Shown: positions 1-11,160 of the stretch, piece by piece
Position numbering within the stretch: the stretch's first letter is position 1
Layout: each line of letters opens with the position of its first letter
Origin: Haemonchus contortus
Lineage: Eukaryota; Nematoda; Chromadorea; Rhabditida; Trichostrongylidae
Length of the DNA: 64,000 nt
Direction: 5' to 3'
Assembly (NCBI GenBank): GCA_000469685.2
Contig: LS997562.1
Coordinates: forward strand, 19,931,920 to 19,995,919
Notes under the pieces: generated by a model
What the model was told of the DNA's origin: nothing
The model's database searches: none
The model's input: the letters and a program-made list of their open reading frames with translations, nothing else
Position numbers and translations under genes: made by a program

Positions 1-1018
1 CCGCATTCAACTTCTATTATCAACTAAAGGTGGCTCTATGGAATCCATCTGTTCTGTGTTCACTTCCACTGAATTTCTTTCGAACGATTGCTTGACCGCT
101 GTAGTCTTTAACAGATCATGGCATCAGAGTTCTTCTTGATCGTGGATGTTTGACTAGCAAAGGGACCGGTTATAGCTGGAGTCACTAGTAAAATTAAATA
201 AGTGGTGCAGCACCGCATATTTCAGGGAAATGGGAAACATTCACGCCTAGGCAACCCGAATGAGGCGAAGCTGAAGAAACTATACTAAGTATATTCTTTT
301 AAGTTTCTTTAGATTTCAGTTCATTGCTTTTTGCTTCACAGGCCAATAGCCTGTATTTGCATGGATGCTATCATGGACTGTACAACAGCTTGAATATCAT
401 TTCATCAGCCGTCTGACTTTTAAAAGTCACTGTATAGGCTAAAGGCTGGTCTAACACTCAAAAATACTTCGCTTTAGATGAAAATCATCGAATTCCGAGC
501 GCTTTCTTATAACGCTTTTGGCTATCTCACATCAAGACAACAGTTCCGATCTGAGACCTATGCCTCTGTGGAGTTTTAAGTTCCATGGCGGTGCAGTACG
601 TAACCAATCATTCGCATCTGGTGGACAGCACAGGAGTGAAATTTCTGCTGATATTGCTCGAAGTTGCAAAGTTGATGTCTGGTACATCTTCTGTCATTCT
701 TATCCCCTCAGGAGTGGCCCATCCTAGTGTTCGGTTAGTTGATAGCAACATATCAAGGTGCTGTCAATATATCTTGCTTGAAAAGTCGTACTGGGAAATC
801 GTTATTGTGGGAATTATGGCTCATTCATTTTGATATAATTGTAGCCATGATTACCCGAACCAGTAACTCACAGAACCTTTTTTGAGTAGTAGGGGTCTTC
901 CTGACTAAGCCACTTCCCGCAACCCCATGCATACTGATGTCTACTGTCTACTGCTGATGGCCGTGGTTACTATTATACTTGCACTGACCACACTAGCTCA
1001 CTAACTATTCCTCCTTCT
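1..1018. other. No gene recognised
   Basis: I see no recognisable domain, splice-consistent exon chain or repeat family here. Open frames are short and lack recognisable features. It is the 5' flank of the esterase D gene and may hold its promoter. Confidence 0.5.
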
Positions 1019-1021
1019 CAT

Positions 1022-1072
1022 TTGTTGTTGTTGTTGTTGTTGTTGTTGCTGTTGTTGCTGATGTTGTTGTTT
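1022..1072. repeat. (TTG)n microsatellite
   Basis: A run of TTG units with two GCTG interruptions lies about 80 bases upstream of the esterase D start codon. A 96-residue minus-strand frame through it reads poly-Thr and is taken as a by-product of the repeat. Confidence 0.9.
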
Positions 1073-1154
1073 TCAATGCAATAGAAAGTCCATGCGATTC
1101 CATTCTTGGAAGAATGATAACGGAACTTATTGATTTATGGCAATATCGTTGCAG

Positions 1155-4100
1155 ATGGCGGCCGAACTTGTGTCCAGTGTGCGTTGTTTTCGAGGTCGTC
1201 AAAATGTTTACAAACATCACAGGTTTGTCTGTTGGGTTTGAAATTGGTCCATACAATCTGTTAAGCTTCTCTGCGTACTTCGTTTGTGGACTCACTTTGT
1301 GCTACAGTGTTAGGTATCATGCGAAAATGAAGCGAGCGAATAGACCCATTGAGTGGCTTATTTGTATTGAAGGGATTGATTTCGTATTCTCATGTTCTCA
1401 AAGGATTTCTTCAAATATCATCTATATAATAACCATTACCGCAAGAAGGGGCTTCACTTTTGACGACGGCCTTTCTATAAGAAGTGCACCGAGCACAAAG
1501 TTGCATTGGTGAATGGCTCTCATATGAACCTAGCACGGGCCGTGTTTCTTAGCTTCCCAGTGCAGCTAGCCAAAGAGGTTCAGGGAGTTCTGTGTTGTGG
1601 ACATACAGCTATGATAATGCAGCTCTAAAAACGCTTTTGTATCGAACAGCAGCCATAGGTACTGTACTGCCATTTTGTCTAGAACCTCGTAACCTTGGGG
1701 CTCTGAGATTAGAGGATTGGAAAGCAAAACAAACTAACCTCATTGTGAAGGGATACAATCCAATCTGACGTCTAGTTAGGAAGGGAAATGCGGATGGACT
1801 TTAGGCCAACTGCCGTAATAAATTTCAATGACATATCTAGGTGATTCAACAAGCTTTTGAGTTGTTTAGCCACTGTAGATGAAATATGTACGTAAAACCC
1901 TCACGACGAAAAACTTCTGTCTTTCATACTTACTTAGTGGATAAGCTAGAAATGATGCGGAGCTACAGCTTCTAATAAATGCATATGTGATAGTGAGTCA
2001 TTCCCAGGTACTGAGCAATAATTTCATCTCAAAAGAGCAAGGGCACGTTCTTCGTTTTTGGTTTCAGTTCTCTGCATTGTGAAAGAATGTACTGTAACCT
2101 TTTTCAGCAATGTTCTCAAATGTGACATGTTATTCGGAGCGTATGTTCCCGATCACAAGGATGGCCAACATTTACCCGGACTTTTTTACCTGTCTGGTGA
2201 GTCTCTTCATGCAGGTATTGTAATGTGAACCAAACCTTTATGTTTAAAAAGATAGTTGTCAAACATTCAGGATTGACGTGTACTCATGCGAATTTCATGG
2301 AGAAATCTGGATTTCAAAGGTATGCGAGTGAACATGGTAAGCATTTCAGGTTTTGTCTGGAATTACTTATATATTTTCTCTTCGTTACCGTTTTTTCTGG
2401 GTGCACCCTTTCCTAGCTGCGCAGCTATTGAAGGGATGATATTACATATTATTAAGTGCTCTTACAGGGATGATTGTTGTACATCCCGACACTTCGCCTA
2501 GAGGCGTGGACCTGCCTGGAGACAGCGATTCTTGGGACTTTGGCAAAGGTAAGCGTAGTTTATGGTTTCGGTCCTCTTTAGGGAAATAAAATGTGTATAA
2601 AGCAAAAATTTCGTAAAAGTAACATGCGAAGCGTTGATAAGAGGATCGTGTGTGGTCACCTAAACCTTACGATATTATGTACTTATAGAATCAATAGATA
2701 GCAAATGCTCTTTCAGCGGTTTCGATACAGCTCTGTTACGTTGGATGGAAGTACAGTAACTTTATATGGGGTTTTACTCTGATTACGTTCTTGAAGGTGC
2801 GGGATTCTATGTTGACGCCACCGAAAAGCCATGGTCAGATCATTATAGAATGTACAGTTATGTCACCGAAGAGCTCCTGGACACTATTAAAAAATTGCTT
2901 CCGATTGATCCTGCAAGATTAGGTTGGTACGTTATTGTGAAAGAGGCTTTTGTAGGATTTCTTCTACTTTTGTTTAGTTTTGTTGAAATTTCCGAGTTTT
3001 TTTTTTTCCAAGTCTGCTCTTCACAGTTTGGTGATCTTGATTTTTCGTCATTTGTTTATAGGAATTTTTGGACATAGCATGGGTGGCCATGGTGCGATTT
3101 TGATTGGACTGAAACGCCATGATATATTTAAATCCATCTCAGCATTTGCTCCTATATGTCATCCAATAAACTGTCCGTGGGGCCAGAAAGCATTGAAGAA
3201 TTACCTAGGTTGGTTGAAAAACCCTATTCAGAGAATAAGGTAGTATTCATAGTCCACGATGTGCCAATAGCAGTTTTTGTGGACCGGCATGTATTATATG
3301 CCCTGTATTATTGATAACTCTGATGCTTGTAGTATAAAGCGAGCTGGAAAGCTTGAGGTGATTGGCTGCTTTCATAGTCCGCCGGCCGGCGTGCCGGCGT
3401 GCGTGCCGGCGGAGGCAGTGCTAGGGGGGAGAAGGGAGGCAGACAGTGTAAGGCAAACAGTCCACGCCCCTTCGAAGGTTGTTTGTTTTCAACCCCTCGA
3501 AGGGACGGGAACTGTTTGCCTATCTGTCTGCCTCCCTCCTCCCTGCTAGCACTGCCTCCCGGCACGCACGCCGGCACACCGGCCGGCCGGCCGGCCGGCG
3601 GACTATGAAAGCAGCCATTGATCAATTGCATAGGAACTTCAGTGAACAGTAAGATAAGCCTGTATAAGATGGAGAAAGGTGAATTAGTGCACTTCATGCG
3701 CATTTAAGGCTATGAAAGCATGCAGTATCGATTGCTGCACGCGTAGCTCATGCGGCGCGGCTGCTTTTTGAACATCGTGGACTGTGCACCGTATATTCCG
3801 CACGGAGTACATAGAACCATCAAACAGGTCCGGATACGAAAACATGGGAGCAGTACGATTCATCGCTATTGTTAAAGAGCTACAATGGTCCACCAAGGAA
3901 GATACTTGTCGACCAGGTTGGAAATATTTATACTAGTAGGACGATAGCCTTTGGGTCAGATCACTGACTTCTTATTTATTGTTTTATCAAATGTGTTGAA
4001 TCCAGGGCGCTAGTGACTCATTTCTGTCAGCGGGACAACTTCAGCCGGAATCGTTGAAGTCAACCGATTCAGTGTCGGTGGAAGTAAGGACGCAGCCGGA

Positions 4101-4179
4101 GTACGATCATAGCTACTACTTCATTGCCACATTTATTGAGGACCATTTTAAATTCCATGCTGATGCTCTGAAGCAGTAA
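1155..4179 (+). CDS. ESD: S-formylglutathione hydrolase (esterase D), eight exons
   Basis: This enzyme hydrolyses S-formylglutathione to formate and glutathione, the last step of cytosolic glutathione-dependent formaldehyde removal. Exons read as 1155-1222, 2108-2196, 2271-2336, 2468-2548, 2797-2922, 3062-3208, 3828-3916 and 4006-4179. They join in phase to 840 nt (279 residues), very close to the usual length of about 280. The start ATG directly follows TTGCAG, which looks like a spliced-leader acceptor. Family blocks appear in order: [47 protein letters not shown], the nucleophile elbow GHSMGGHG (exon 6), [18 protein letters not shown] (acid) and the catalytic His in [11 protein letters not shown] (exon 8). 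Three donors are GTTGG-type and the acceptor before exon 5 is TTGAAG, both weak. Intron 6 holds a hairpin element. Function is known from the family; the exon calls are mine. Confidence 0.93.
3364..3616. mobile_element. Hairpin foldback MITE, copy 1
   Basis: A 253-bp near-perfect palindrome lies in intron 6 of the esterase D gene. Its ends are GGCTGCTTTCATAGTCCGCC and the reverse complement. Inside are a GC-rich CCGG stretch, a GGAGGCAGTGCTAG block and a central CCTTCGAAGG pair around a short TTG-rich loop. It is flanked on both sides by ATT, a possible 3-bp target duplication. No coding capacity is seen. A second copy lies at 22,876-23,094. The family is not identified; a 3-bp duplication would fit a Harbinger-type non-autonomous element, but that is a guess. 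Confidence 0.85.
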
Positions 4180-5357
4180 ATACGCTTAATATCACCATCA
4201 CCACGAATAGAACGAATTGAACTTGCTTACTGGTTTCAATAACGAGTTTGTTGGTAGGTATAATAGCTAATCATGAAACTAACATTCCTTGCTTAACATC
4301 TTTTTTATTTGATAATTTATGAGTTTGTCCCACAACGCGCACCTTTTGGTTCTTTCCGGTCGCTCAGTTTGCCACGTTTCATGTTTTAATGCTTGTTTTG
4401 ATGGTTTTGTTTGTTTTGAATTTTGAATGAATCGCCTGCCAAGATTCTGTGTGAGGTCAAGTTAAAGATGTCGCCGAATTTTAGGCGAATTTCGGAAAGT
4501 TAGCTTAAGCGGTGTAGTAGGAAGTGGCGTACTGTCAAGCACGCATAGGATCGAATCCCCGTTCAATATGCGCTCAGGACAACTTAGGCTTTCATTCCGC
4601 CGAGGTCAGTTAATTATTATCAGACTCGTCTAGAATGGTAAAAGCACTGACTTGCTCATCGGCTTGAGAGAAGAAGGCCTACTATACATGGTGCCGGTGT
4701 TCCCTTTCGATATGGGGTTTAATTTGTTTGATTTGATTTATTACACGACTGACTCGTGTGAAATTGAACAAGGGGAACAAGCAAAATCAACTCAATAAAA
4801 AAAGACGGAAGAATTTTTTGCAGATGACCTGTTCTCTCTTATGGGAAGCTATCCTGTTATATTAAAGCTTTTCCGGAAATGCCTTTCAAATGAGGAGTAT
4901 TTTGAGTGCCGAGAATGATGTTGTAAACAATTTTTAGTTCTTCACATCCCTATCGCACAGCACTCGTTCAGCAGACTCTGGCTGGATCGTATCTAGCCAT
5001 AAGCCTTGACAATTCTAAGGAACCGCAGATTGAAGCTAACTCTGCCATGGCTATTAAGTGATCGCTGCTAATGGAAGTGATTTTTATGCAGCTCTCAGCT
5101 GAAATCTCATTGCTCTTGTAGAGGAAAATAAGGTATTCTGAAAAGTTACCAAGATTGATAACAGAACAGCTGAATTGATAACAGAACAGCTCATGTTCCT
5201 GTAGAAACGTCATCTTTGGAGCCTGTTGAGTCGGAAACAGGCTTTCGATTATTCACACGACTCCTTCCACCTATTTCACAAAAGGAGTTTAGGGCCGGAG
5301 ACGCTGGTGGTCACTTGAAGTTGTAAGTTCTTTATTGTGGTGCTTTCAAAGTGGCAT
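4180..5357. other. Intergenic, SINE fragment only
   Basis: Downstream of esterase D I recognise only the tRNA-derived SINE fragment at 4505-4670. A minus-strand 81-residue frame at 4968-5213 has no recognisable features. Confidence 0.45.
4505..4670 (+). repeat. tRNA-derived SINE fragment
   Basis: The head shows pol III promoter-like boxes: an A-box-like GTGTAGTAGGAAGTGG and a B-box-like GGATCGAATCCC about 30 bases later. The following tail (CAGACTCGTCTAGAATGG and GTAAAAGCACTGACTTG) is shared with SINE copies near 8.7, 27 and 42.3 kb. Confidence 0.6.
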
Positions 5358-5434
5358 CGGAACGAAAATTATTGGCTAGAGATGTGAGAGGTAGGGCCAC
5401 CCTCTCATATGTCTAGCCAATAATTCTCGTTCGG
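5358..5434. ncRNA. 77-nt near-perfect hairpin (miRNA-precursor-like or tiny MITE)
   Basis: The 5' arm CGGAACGAAAATTATTGGCT pairs through AGAGATGTGAGAGG with a 3' arm that ends CCAATAATTCTCGTTCGG. The stem is about 34 bp with two or three mismatches and a loop of only a few bases. Size and pairing resemble a nematode miRNA precursor, but the tiny loop and near-perfect pairing equally fit a short hairpin transposon remnant. Strand and expression cannot be told from sequence. Confidence 0.4.
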
Positions 5435-7726
5435 AAGGTTTCGTCTATCTCGACTTTGGGGTTATCATAAAAATGCACGTAAACATACAGCTAAGCTAGC
5501 AACAGCTCCACCTGTGTTAGACACTTTTCATACCACTATTGTATCTGCCCTTCTAAGCCTTAGGCTCGGAGAGTTTCTTTTAGTCATTCGATAAACAGCT
5601 TTCTAGTCGTGTGAATTATTACAAGTATGGTTCCGACTTTACAGGCTCCAAAAAAAACAATTTTGCCAGAACATCAGCCAATAAATTTATTTCACTTTCA
5701 ATCACGGGCGCTCTGAGGACGCTACTGCACAGTTAACAGCCATTCTGCGGAGAATTCGTACAAGAACGTGCTTAAGTCAGCAAGACACTGCTTTTCAAAA
5801 TGGGAAAAATATTACAAGTCGATTTCTCGTGCTCGTTCTCTCTGGTGCATAGTCTTCTTTCATGGGAATGATTCGAAGATCTCAAGTTTGGAACATTGAT
5901 ACACTTTTCTAGGGAATGCAAACGGGAGAACTGGGGTCATCGTGGAAGGAATCTGGCGGATAGCGCTGGTGGAACTGCTGTTACTTATTTAGTTAGAAAT
6001 CTCCACGAGGGATTTCTTTTTCCAAATAATCTAAGTAACCTCCAAGTGATACCAATAACCGAGATTACGGCCGTTAATCTGAAGAAGAAGGACTTCACTT
6101 AACCATTTTTGAATGCTGATCATTGTTGTGGGTAACTACCACGAAGTGTTACTAATCATTTTTTTTTTGAAGTGCTTCATAATGTGAGATATCTGCTTAC
6201 ACTTATTCTTTTAATATCACCTGACTTGAAATTATTTGGCTAGGCTACTTTTCGTCATGTCATCATAAGGTTATAGAGCCATTTTCTTGAAAGGCATCTC
6301 GGACACTAGCGATCTATTCCATTTTATTGCCCATGCCCACCTACCACTCTAAAACATAACGGTGATATTGAGATGAGGAAAAATGCCACCGCCATGGGGC
6401 ACTTTGAATCTCTGTGGATGAGGGCGCCGGGTACCTTCGCATGCGCGGGCCAAGAAACACCCGGTGGCGGCTACCGACCGCCAGCTTTTAGATCAGAAAC
6501 TTTCATCGCTGAAATTTGGCTCGGTATTGTGTGGCGTGATGTGCATGCCCTCACACAGACGAAAGAAATGTTTTGAGAGAACTTTAACAGCCCGGGAATT
6601 TCTGTTGGACGCCATAATTGCTAGACTGATCTTTGATTTCCTGTTTCACCATCCGAGAATCATGCCGTTGAGGCATCTTTGCAATATAATGCTACAAAGT
6701 AATTCGACTGTTTGCTTCTTACCAATCATATCTGAACCTAATCATTCATTGTAAAAGGATTCAGCTTCGTTATCTTCTTTAACTACGTTTTTCCCATTGT
6801 GAGCTACTTTGGTGCTGCGGGATTTCCGCCGACTTCCACTTGGGCGCTCGGAGGCGAGTCTTCTTCTTCGTCCCCACTTCTCGATATCAGGTTCTCAGGT
6901 ACTTTTGGATCACGATACATTACTATTATGAACGACTTCTGAAAAATGTTCATTTAAAAAATAAGATAGAGCCCCTACTAGATTTTTCCTATGATGAAGT
7001 TCTTCCGTTTAGTGATGCGTGTGTGATTCACACCATGACTTGTAGGGTTAGGTGGTAGGGACTGGTGCGCTAATCTTCCTGATATGGCCTCTGGTATTTT
7101 TAAACCGATCGTATTGCAGAGAATAACTGATAGACTCAGATCTGGAAGAAGTTAGGGGCATGGGCGTTTTATGGAAAAAGTGCTGGGGGAGGGTAAATGA
7201 TGTGGCTGGCACATCACAACAGGGCCTACACTGATCACTACATTACAGATCCTCTCAAGAGTTCACTTGGAACAAGACTTGCCTAAATTTGCGGCAACAG
7301 AACATTAGTTCTACATGGATGTGATCGTTTTCGCTGGAACTGATCCTCTTCGTAAAGATGATTACATTGAAACATCTGGATCCGATTTTCTCGAATCGTT
7401 GGCATACGAGTGATGTGATGCGTGTTCCGATGTGTTGTGAAAAGCTTGGTGAGGTGGAAATACCTTGCTATCCCACGCTTTCAAAAAAATTGAGAAATTT
7501 TCGGGAAGCTTGTTTTGCAGTTCACTTTATCATTCTCCTTCTGGTGCGACGCAAGTTGCAAACTTCCTAAGTACCACGAAAAAACTAGCTTTCTGGACAA
7601 GGAGGCTTTTCTCTCTCATCTCGCTCTGTAGTTGCACCATTTCCGTCTCGGTTTGGCTCGGCGGGGGCAACTTTTCAGAATGGTGACTTCTCTGGTACAT
7701 GCTTGTAGCCATATACCGTTGTTCTA
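5435..7726. other. No gene recognised
   Basis: There are several short frames (for example 6373-6754 and 6840-7058), but none has a domain, signal peptide or convincing splice chain. Unannotated small exons cannot be excluded. Confidence 0.4.
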
Positions 7727-8016
7727 ATGATAGCCACTCGGGAGAGGCTGAGACTCCTTATTCTAGTCGTTACATTCTTCAGTGCACCCACGAACGTTTG
7801 CAAATTGGTTAGCACGATGGAAGAGTTGACCCAGGCTTCTCTATCAAGTCACTGAGACGACGAAATGTCCAAGAAGCAAAAAATCCACTTCCATTTCAGC
7901 AAAACTTTCACGGTACAGCATCACATGCACATATTCTCAATACAGGGCTCCAAGAGGAAATGGGAGGGCCGGAAACATTGAGAGGTCATAAAGTTAGCTT
8001 TGAAATGGCTGTATAA
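7727..8016 (+). CDS. Candidate small secreted peptide (65 aa, two exons)
   Basis: Exon 1 (7727-7807) encodes 27 residues starting MIATRERLRLLILVVTFFSA. A basic n-region, a hydrophobic core and a small-residue stretch form a plausible signal peptide. Donor GTTAGC and acceptor CCATTTCAG bound a 92-nt intron. Exon 2 (7900-8016) continues in phase for 38 codons, with two His near the start, to TAA. An AATAAA at 8040-8045 lies 24 bases after the stop. Reading through the intron instead ends at TGA after 43 codons. No family is recognised. The signal peptide, phase, acceptor and poly(A) signal together make this better than a random frame, but it is unproven. Confidence 0.42.
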
Positions 8017-8045
8017 ACTTATCTATGAAACCAGTCTTCAATAAA

Positions 8046-8504
8046 ACTGGCTTGACTATCCATTCACCTTACGTTGCTACCATACTTAGATATCAAAGAT
8101 GATACGTACCCTTCCGGTCCTCGCAATATGGATTATGTCTCGTCTCTGTAGAGGATCCATAAGGATCGGTTCACTACCACCAGGTGTTTTTGCGAACACA
8201 TTTGTTCCATCGGATACGGCAATAGGTGGCCTTCTGTCTGAAAATATTCGGATTCTTCATCTGAAATACTTTGCATAGTCCTATTTAATATACCGTCTTT
8301 GCAAGAATTGACTGACCGCTTATGGCTTTTGCTGTCAACTGTTCTAATACAGGAGATTTCGCTGCGAACCCATCTTTCAACAAACGGGCTCTATTATAGC
8401 CCTCAATGAATCCAATTCTATAGGCGCGAGTTTTCGCCTGAATATACAATATGAGTTGAAGAGGGTAAATTCTAGGAGTGCTGCAAAATATGGCAGGAAA
8501 CGGA
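8046..8504. other. No gene recognised
   Basis: Intergenic between the small secreted candidate and a SINE cluster. I see nothing definable in it. Confidence 0.4.
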
Positions 8505-9050
8505 TGTGGTGTAGTGGCAAGAGGCGCATTTTCACACGCCTGGTCCAGGGATCAAATCTTGGACCGATACGAACCATTCAACTCTCCTATCAATCCGTGA
8601 TCGGCTAATATGTACGAGATTCATCTGATAGGATAAGATAAAGGCTCGGGGCATTAATCAATTCCTACCGAGGGATGCGCCTCGCATTTGACTTTCATTC
8701 AGAATCGTAGTGATGTAATGAATGCTCATGAAACCTATACAAAGACTTGTGGTGGTCAAGCGGTTCACAAGTCAGGACATTTATCGTCCCAGACGAGTCT
8801 GGTAACAATTAATCAACCATCAATTAAGCAGGGATGAAAGGCTTGGTATACCTAGACGTCTATCGCTTCGGGATTCGAACCTGTGACCATGCGCGTGAGA
8901 TAAAGCTGGTGAGATAAATGCGCATATTAGATCTCGGCTGGCCGCCGTAAGTCTATAGGCCACATGAGCATTCAAAGCTCCATGACAATTCTGAATGGAA
9001 GTCGAATGCGTGGCTCATTCCAAACCCGACTTGATCTTAGCCAGAGATCT
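8505..9050. repeat. Cluster of tRNA-SINE pieces in both orientations
   Basis: Three pieces lie side by side. A + strand tRNA-like head (about 8505-8570) has GTGTAGTGGCAAGAGG and GGATCAAATCTTGG. A minus-strand copy (about 8650-8905) has the B box in reverse, GGGATTCGAACCTGTGACC, and a GAGGGATGCGCCTCGCATT tail. A + strand tail (about 8938-9050) has CTATAGGCCACATGAGCATT and CTGAATGGAAGTCGAATGCG. Together they mark the same family seen near 27 and 42 kb. Confidence 0.6.
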
Positions 9051-9761
9051 TATTCATTCTTTGTTTCTCTCCTTCCTAGTACACCAGTGGGGAGAGTGCT
9101 AATTGTCGACTACTGATCACTTCGGGATGAGCTACACTGCCATTTGAAGTTGATGGAGGTTCAACGAACTTATCATCTCGGACTTTCCTTATACTCTTTG
9201 GTTATTTCTATAGGATCAAGGTTAGGTTGTTGAAAAAAGGTTATATCAAAGTATCATAGAAATAGGGAGCAGTGCGTATACTCATTGACCTACTTCAGTC
9301 GTATTCTGAGGTCAGTCGCGGTCATATCAGAGCAGTGACTTGAGAGCAATGAGCAACATTTTTCTGAGGGACTGTAAGGTTGACGGTCCTTTTAGAAACA
9401 AACTTGGAAGGCAATGGAAGGACAGATCAATTTGAGTCGTCAAGTCTGAGGCTAAGTTATAGATGTTACCTCGCCTCTCCCACACTTCTGTTGCCTCATA
9501 AATTATGGAAGGAATAACCTTCGATTCTCCAGAATCTTTAACACACTATGCCAACTATCAACCTTACGCAGTAAGAGAGGAAACGTTTTGGCAAACATGG
9601 AAATGCAGTGGTCCTGGTCGGCTCTGTATTTCATGGGAGATGCTGACTTATGGTATTTAGCGTATTAAAATGTTGAATGATTTCCTTCACACACCATTGA
9701 TGAAGGAGTGCGATCTGCCCCGAAACCGTTCAGGGGTAAGATGGCATCTTGCGTGACTCAC
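9051..9761. other. 3' side of the Ala/Lys-rich gene; further exons not resolved
   Basis: The last exon I can place for the minus-strand gene ends at 9762 with a GTGAGT donor, so at least one more exon should lie in this stretch. I could not choose one. Confidence 0.35.
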
Positions 9762-10592
9762 ATCGTTTTCCTTTGTAGGTAGTTTTTCAAGTGCTGGTTT
9801 GAGCGCATCGGCATCGACCTCTTGTGGTTTCGTTCTACTCTTGAAAAGGTTAACGTTCAGTATATTACTGACAAACTTGGTTAAAATATTTATAAACAAA
9901 AAATTACCTGTGTTATGCCCAACTTGTAACCATCATAGTAACCGTCAAGGTACGTTCGTTTCTCCTGTTTTATGAGAATCTTTGCCTCAATTTCTTCTCC
10001 TGCCGGCTCACCTGCCTTTACAGGCTCACCTGCTTTTGCAGCCTCACCTGCTTTTAGTGCTTTATCCTGCAAAACATTGACTTTGCTCCGAAGGATTACG
10101 CGAAGATTACCCCTGGCAAGACTTACTAACCTTCGGTTCTTCCACAGCTGTTTGCATCCAACGATCTTCCCTCTTCAAAAGTTTGTCAAGCCATTGTTTA
10201 TCACGCTCTTGCACGTCTACCCATTGTTCCTGTTTTTTCTCCGGTTCAGCTTTTTTCTCCGGTTCAACTTCCTTCGGCTTTTCGGGAACTTTTGGTTCCT
10301 CTTTCTTCGGAGCCGCTTCAGCTTTAGGTGGAGCCGCTTTACCCTTCGCTGGAGCCGCTTCAGCCTTTGGTGGCGCCGCTTCAGCCTTTGCTGGAGCCGC
10401 TTCAGCCTTTGCTGGTGCTGCTTCAGCCTTTGCTGGAGCCGCTTCAGCCTTTGCTGGTGCTGCTTCAGCCTTTGGTGGAACTTTCGCTGCAGCTTCTTTT
10501 TCTGCAGGTTTTCCTTCAGCTTCTGCTGATGATGGCCTCGGCTCTTTATCATTCACTCCAACGAATAGTACTCTTAACATCCGCTTTTTCAT
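9762..10592 (-). CDS. Ala/Lys/Glu/Pro-rich low-complexity protein (3' end missing)
   Basis: Exons on the minus strand are 10592-10131 (154 codons), 10066-9908 (53 codons) and 9839-9762 (26 codons), all phase 0. Introns have TTTTGCAG and CCTTTTCAAG acceptors. An AATTCCAG acceptor lies nine bases before the ATG and would suit trans-splicing. Exon 1 carries about nine tandem KAEAAPA-type heptads followed by a Lys/Glu/Pro stretch (KEEPKVPEKPKEVEPEKK). Exon 2 has KAGEPVKAGEPAGEE, then a Tyr/Gly patch (TYLDGYYDGYKLG). Exon 3 ends at a GTGAGT donor, so the gene continues downstream. There is no signal peptide or membrane segment. Composition suggests an extended charged protein; function is unknown. 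The long + strand frames over exon 1 are shadows of the repeat. Confidence 0.6.
10316..10480. repeat. Coding minisatellite (21/42-nt units)
   Basis: Tandem GCTTCAGCCTTTGCTGG units (21 nt, partly in 42-nt pairs) encode the Ala/Lys heptads of the minus-strand gene. The unit length keeps the frame. Copy number is likely to vary between alleles. Confidence 0.85.
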
Positions 10593-10904
10593 TTCGCTCG
10601 GCTGGAATTGTTTCGATTGTTCGATGAAAGGACGGTCGCATAGGGGTCACAACATGAGATAGGTAGTATACGTTCATTTAACCAAGCGATATATGGGAAA
10701 GTCTTATATGCATTCCATAAAGTTATGCCTTATAACTCTGGTAGTCAATGGATGCTTCAATAAGAAATCCGCCTCGTGATTACACGATACAAAATAGAGC
10801 TTGAAGCACTGTATAGTTGTATTTCGGAAAAACAGTCCCCTTGCTGTAATTCATAAATATCTGCGCTCGCCGGTATTTACGTATTCATCGCTCATCTCTT
10901 TGCT

Positions 10905-11160
10905 CAGATGCTTGCTCAGATGGCACGTATTGAAAAGACCACAGAATCATCCAATAAGGCAGTCAGTGGAGCTTGAAGTTCATGGTAAGCGAACACGAGG
11001 AGCCCCAAAAGAGAGGTGGCGGGAGGAGATCAGAAGGACATTGCCGAAGCTAAAGTGACGGCAGAAGTTGGCGTAGATACAAAGAAGTGGAGAAGGCGGC
11101 AAGAATAGCGGTCCCTGAGGCGGAATCAACGCTAAGGAGAAGAAGAAACGGTGGCAGAAG
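10905..11160 (+). mobile_element. 5'-truncated RTE-type LINE, 3' end of the RT ORF
   Basis: The translation contains RRPQNHP-like and RTRGAPKERWREEIRRTLPK blocks, typical of the extreme C-terminus of RTE-clade reverse transcriptases. After a frame break it continues with DTKKWRRR and IAVPEAE-like remnants. Everything upstream of this tail, including the catalytic RT core, is missing, as expected for 5' truncation. Confidence 0.75.

Noticed and set aside
1114..1512. 132-codon + strand ORF
   Set aside because: It overlaps exon 1 of the esterase D gene in another frame; the spliced model has clear family similarity.
9972..10662. Long + strand frames of 185 and 159 codons
   Set aside because: They are shadows of the Ala/Lys repeat exon on the minus strand, which has consistent splice sites and phase.
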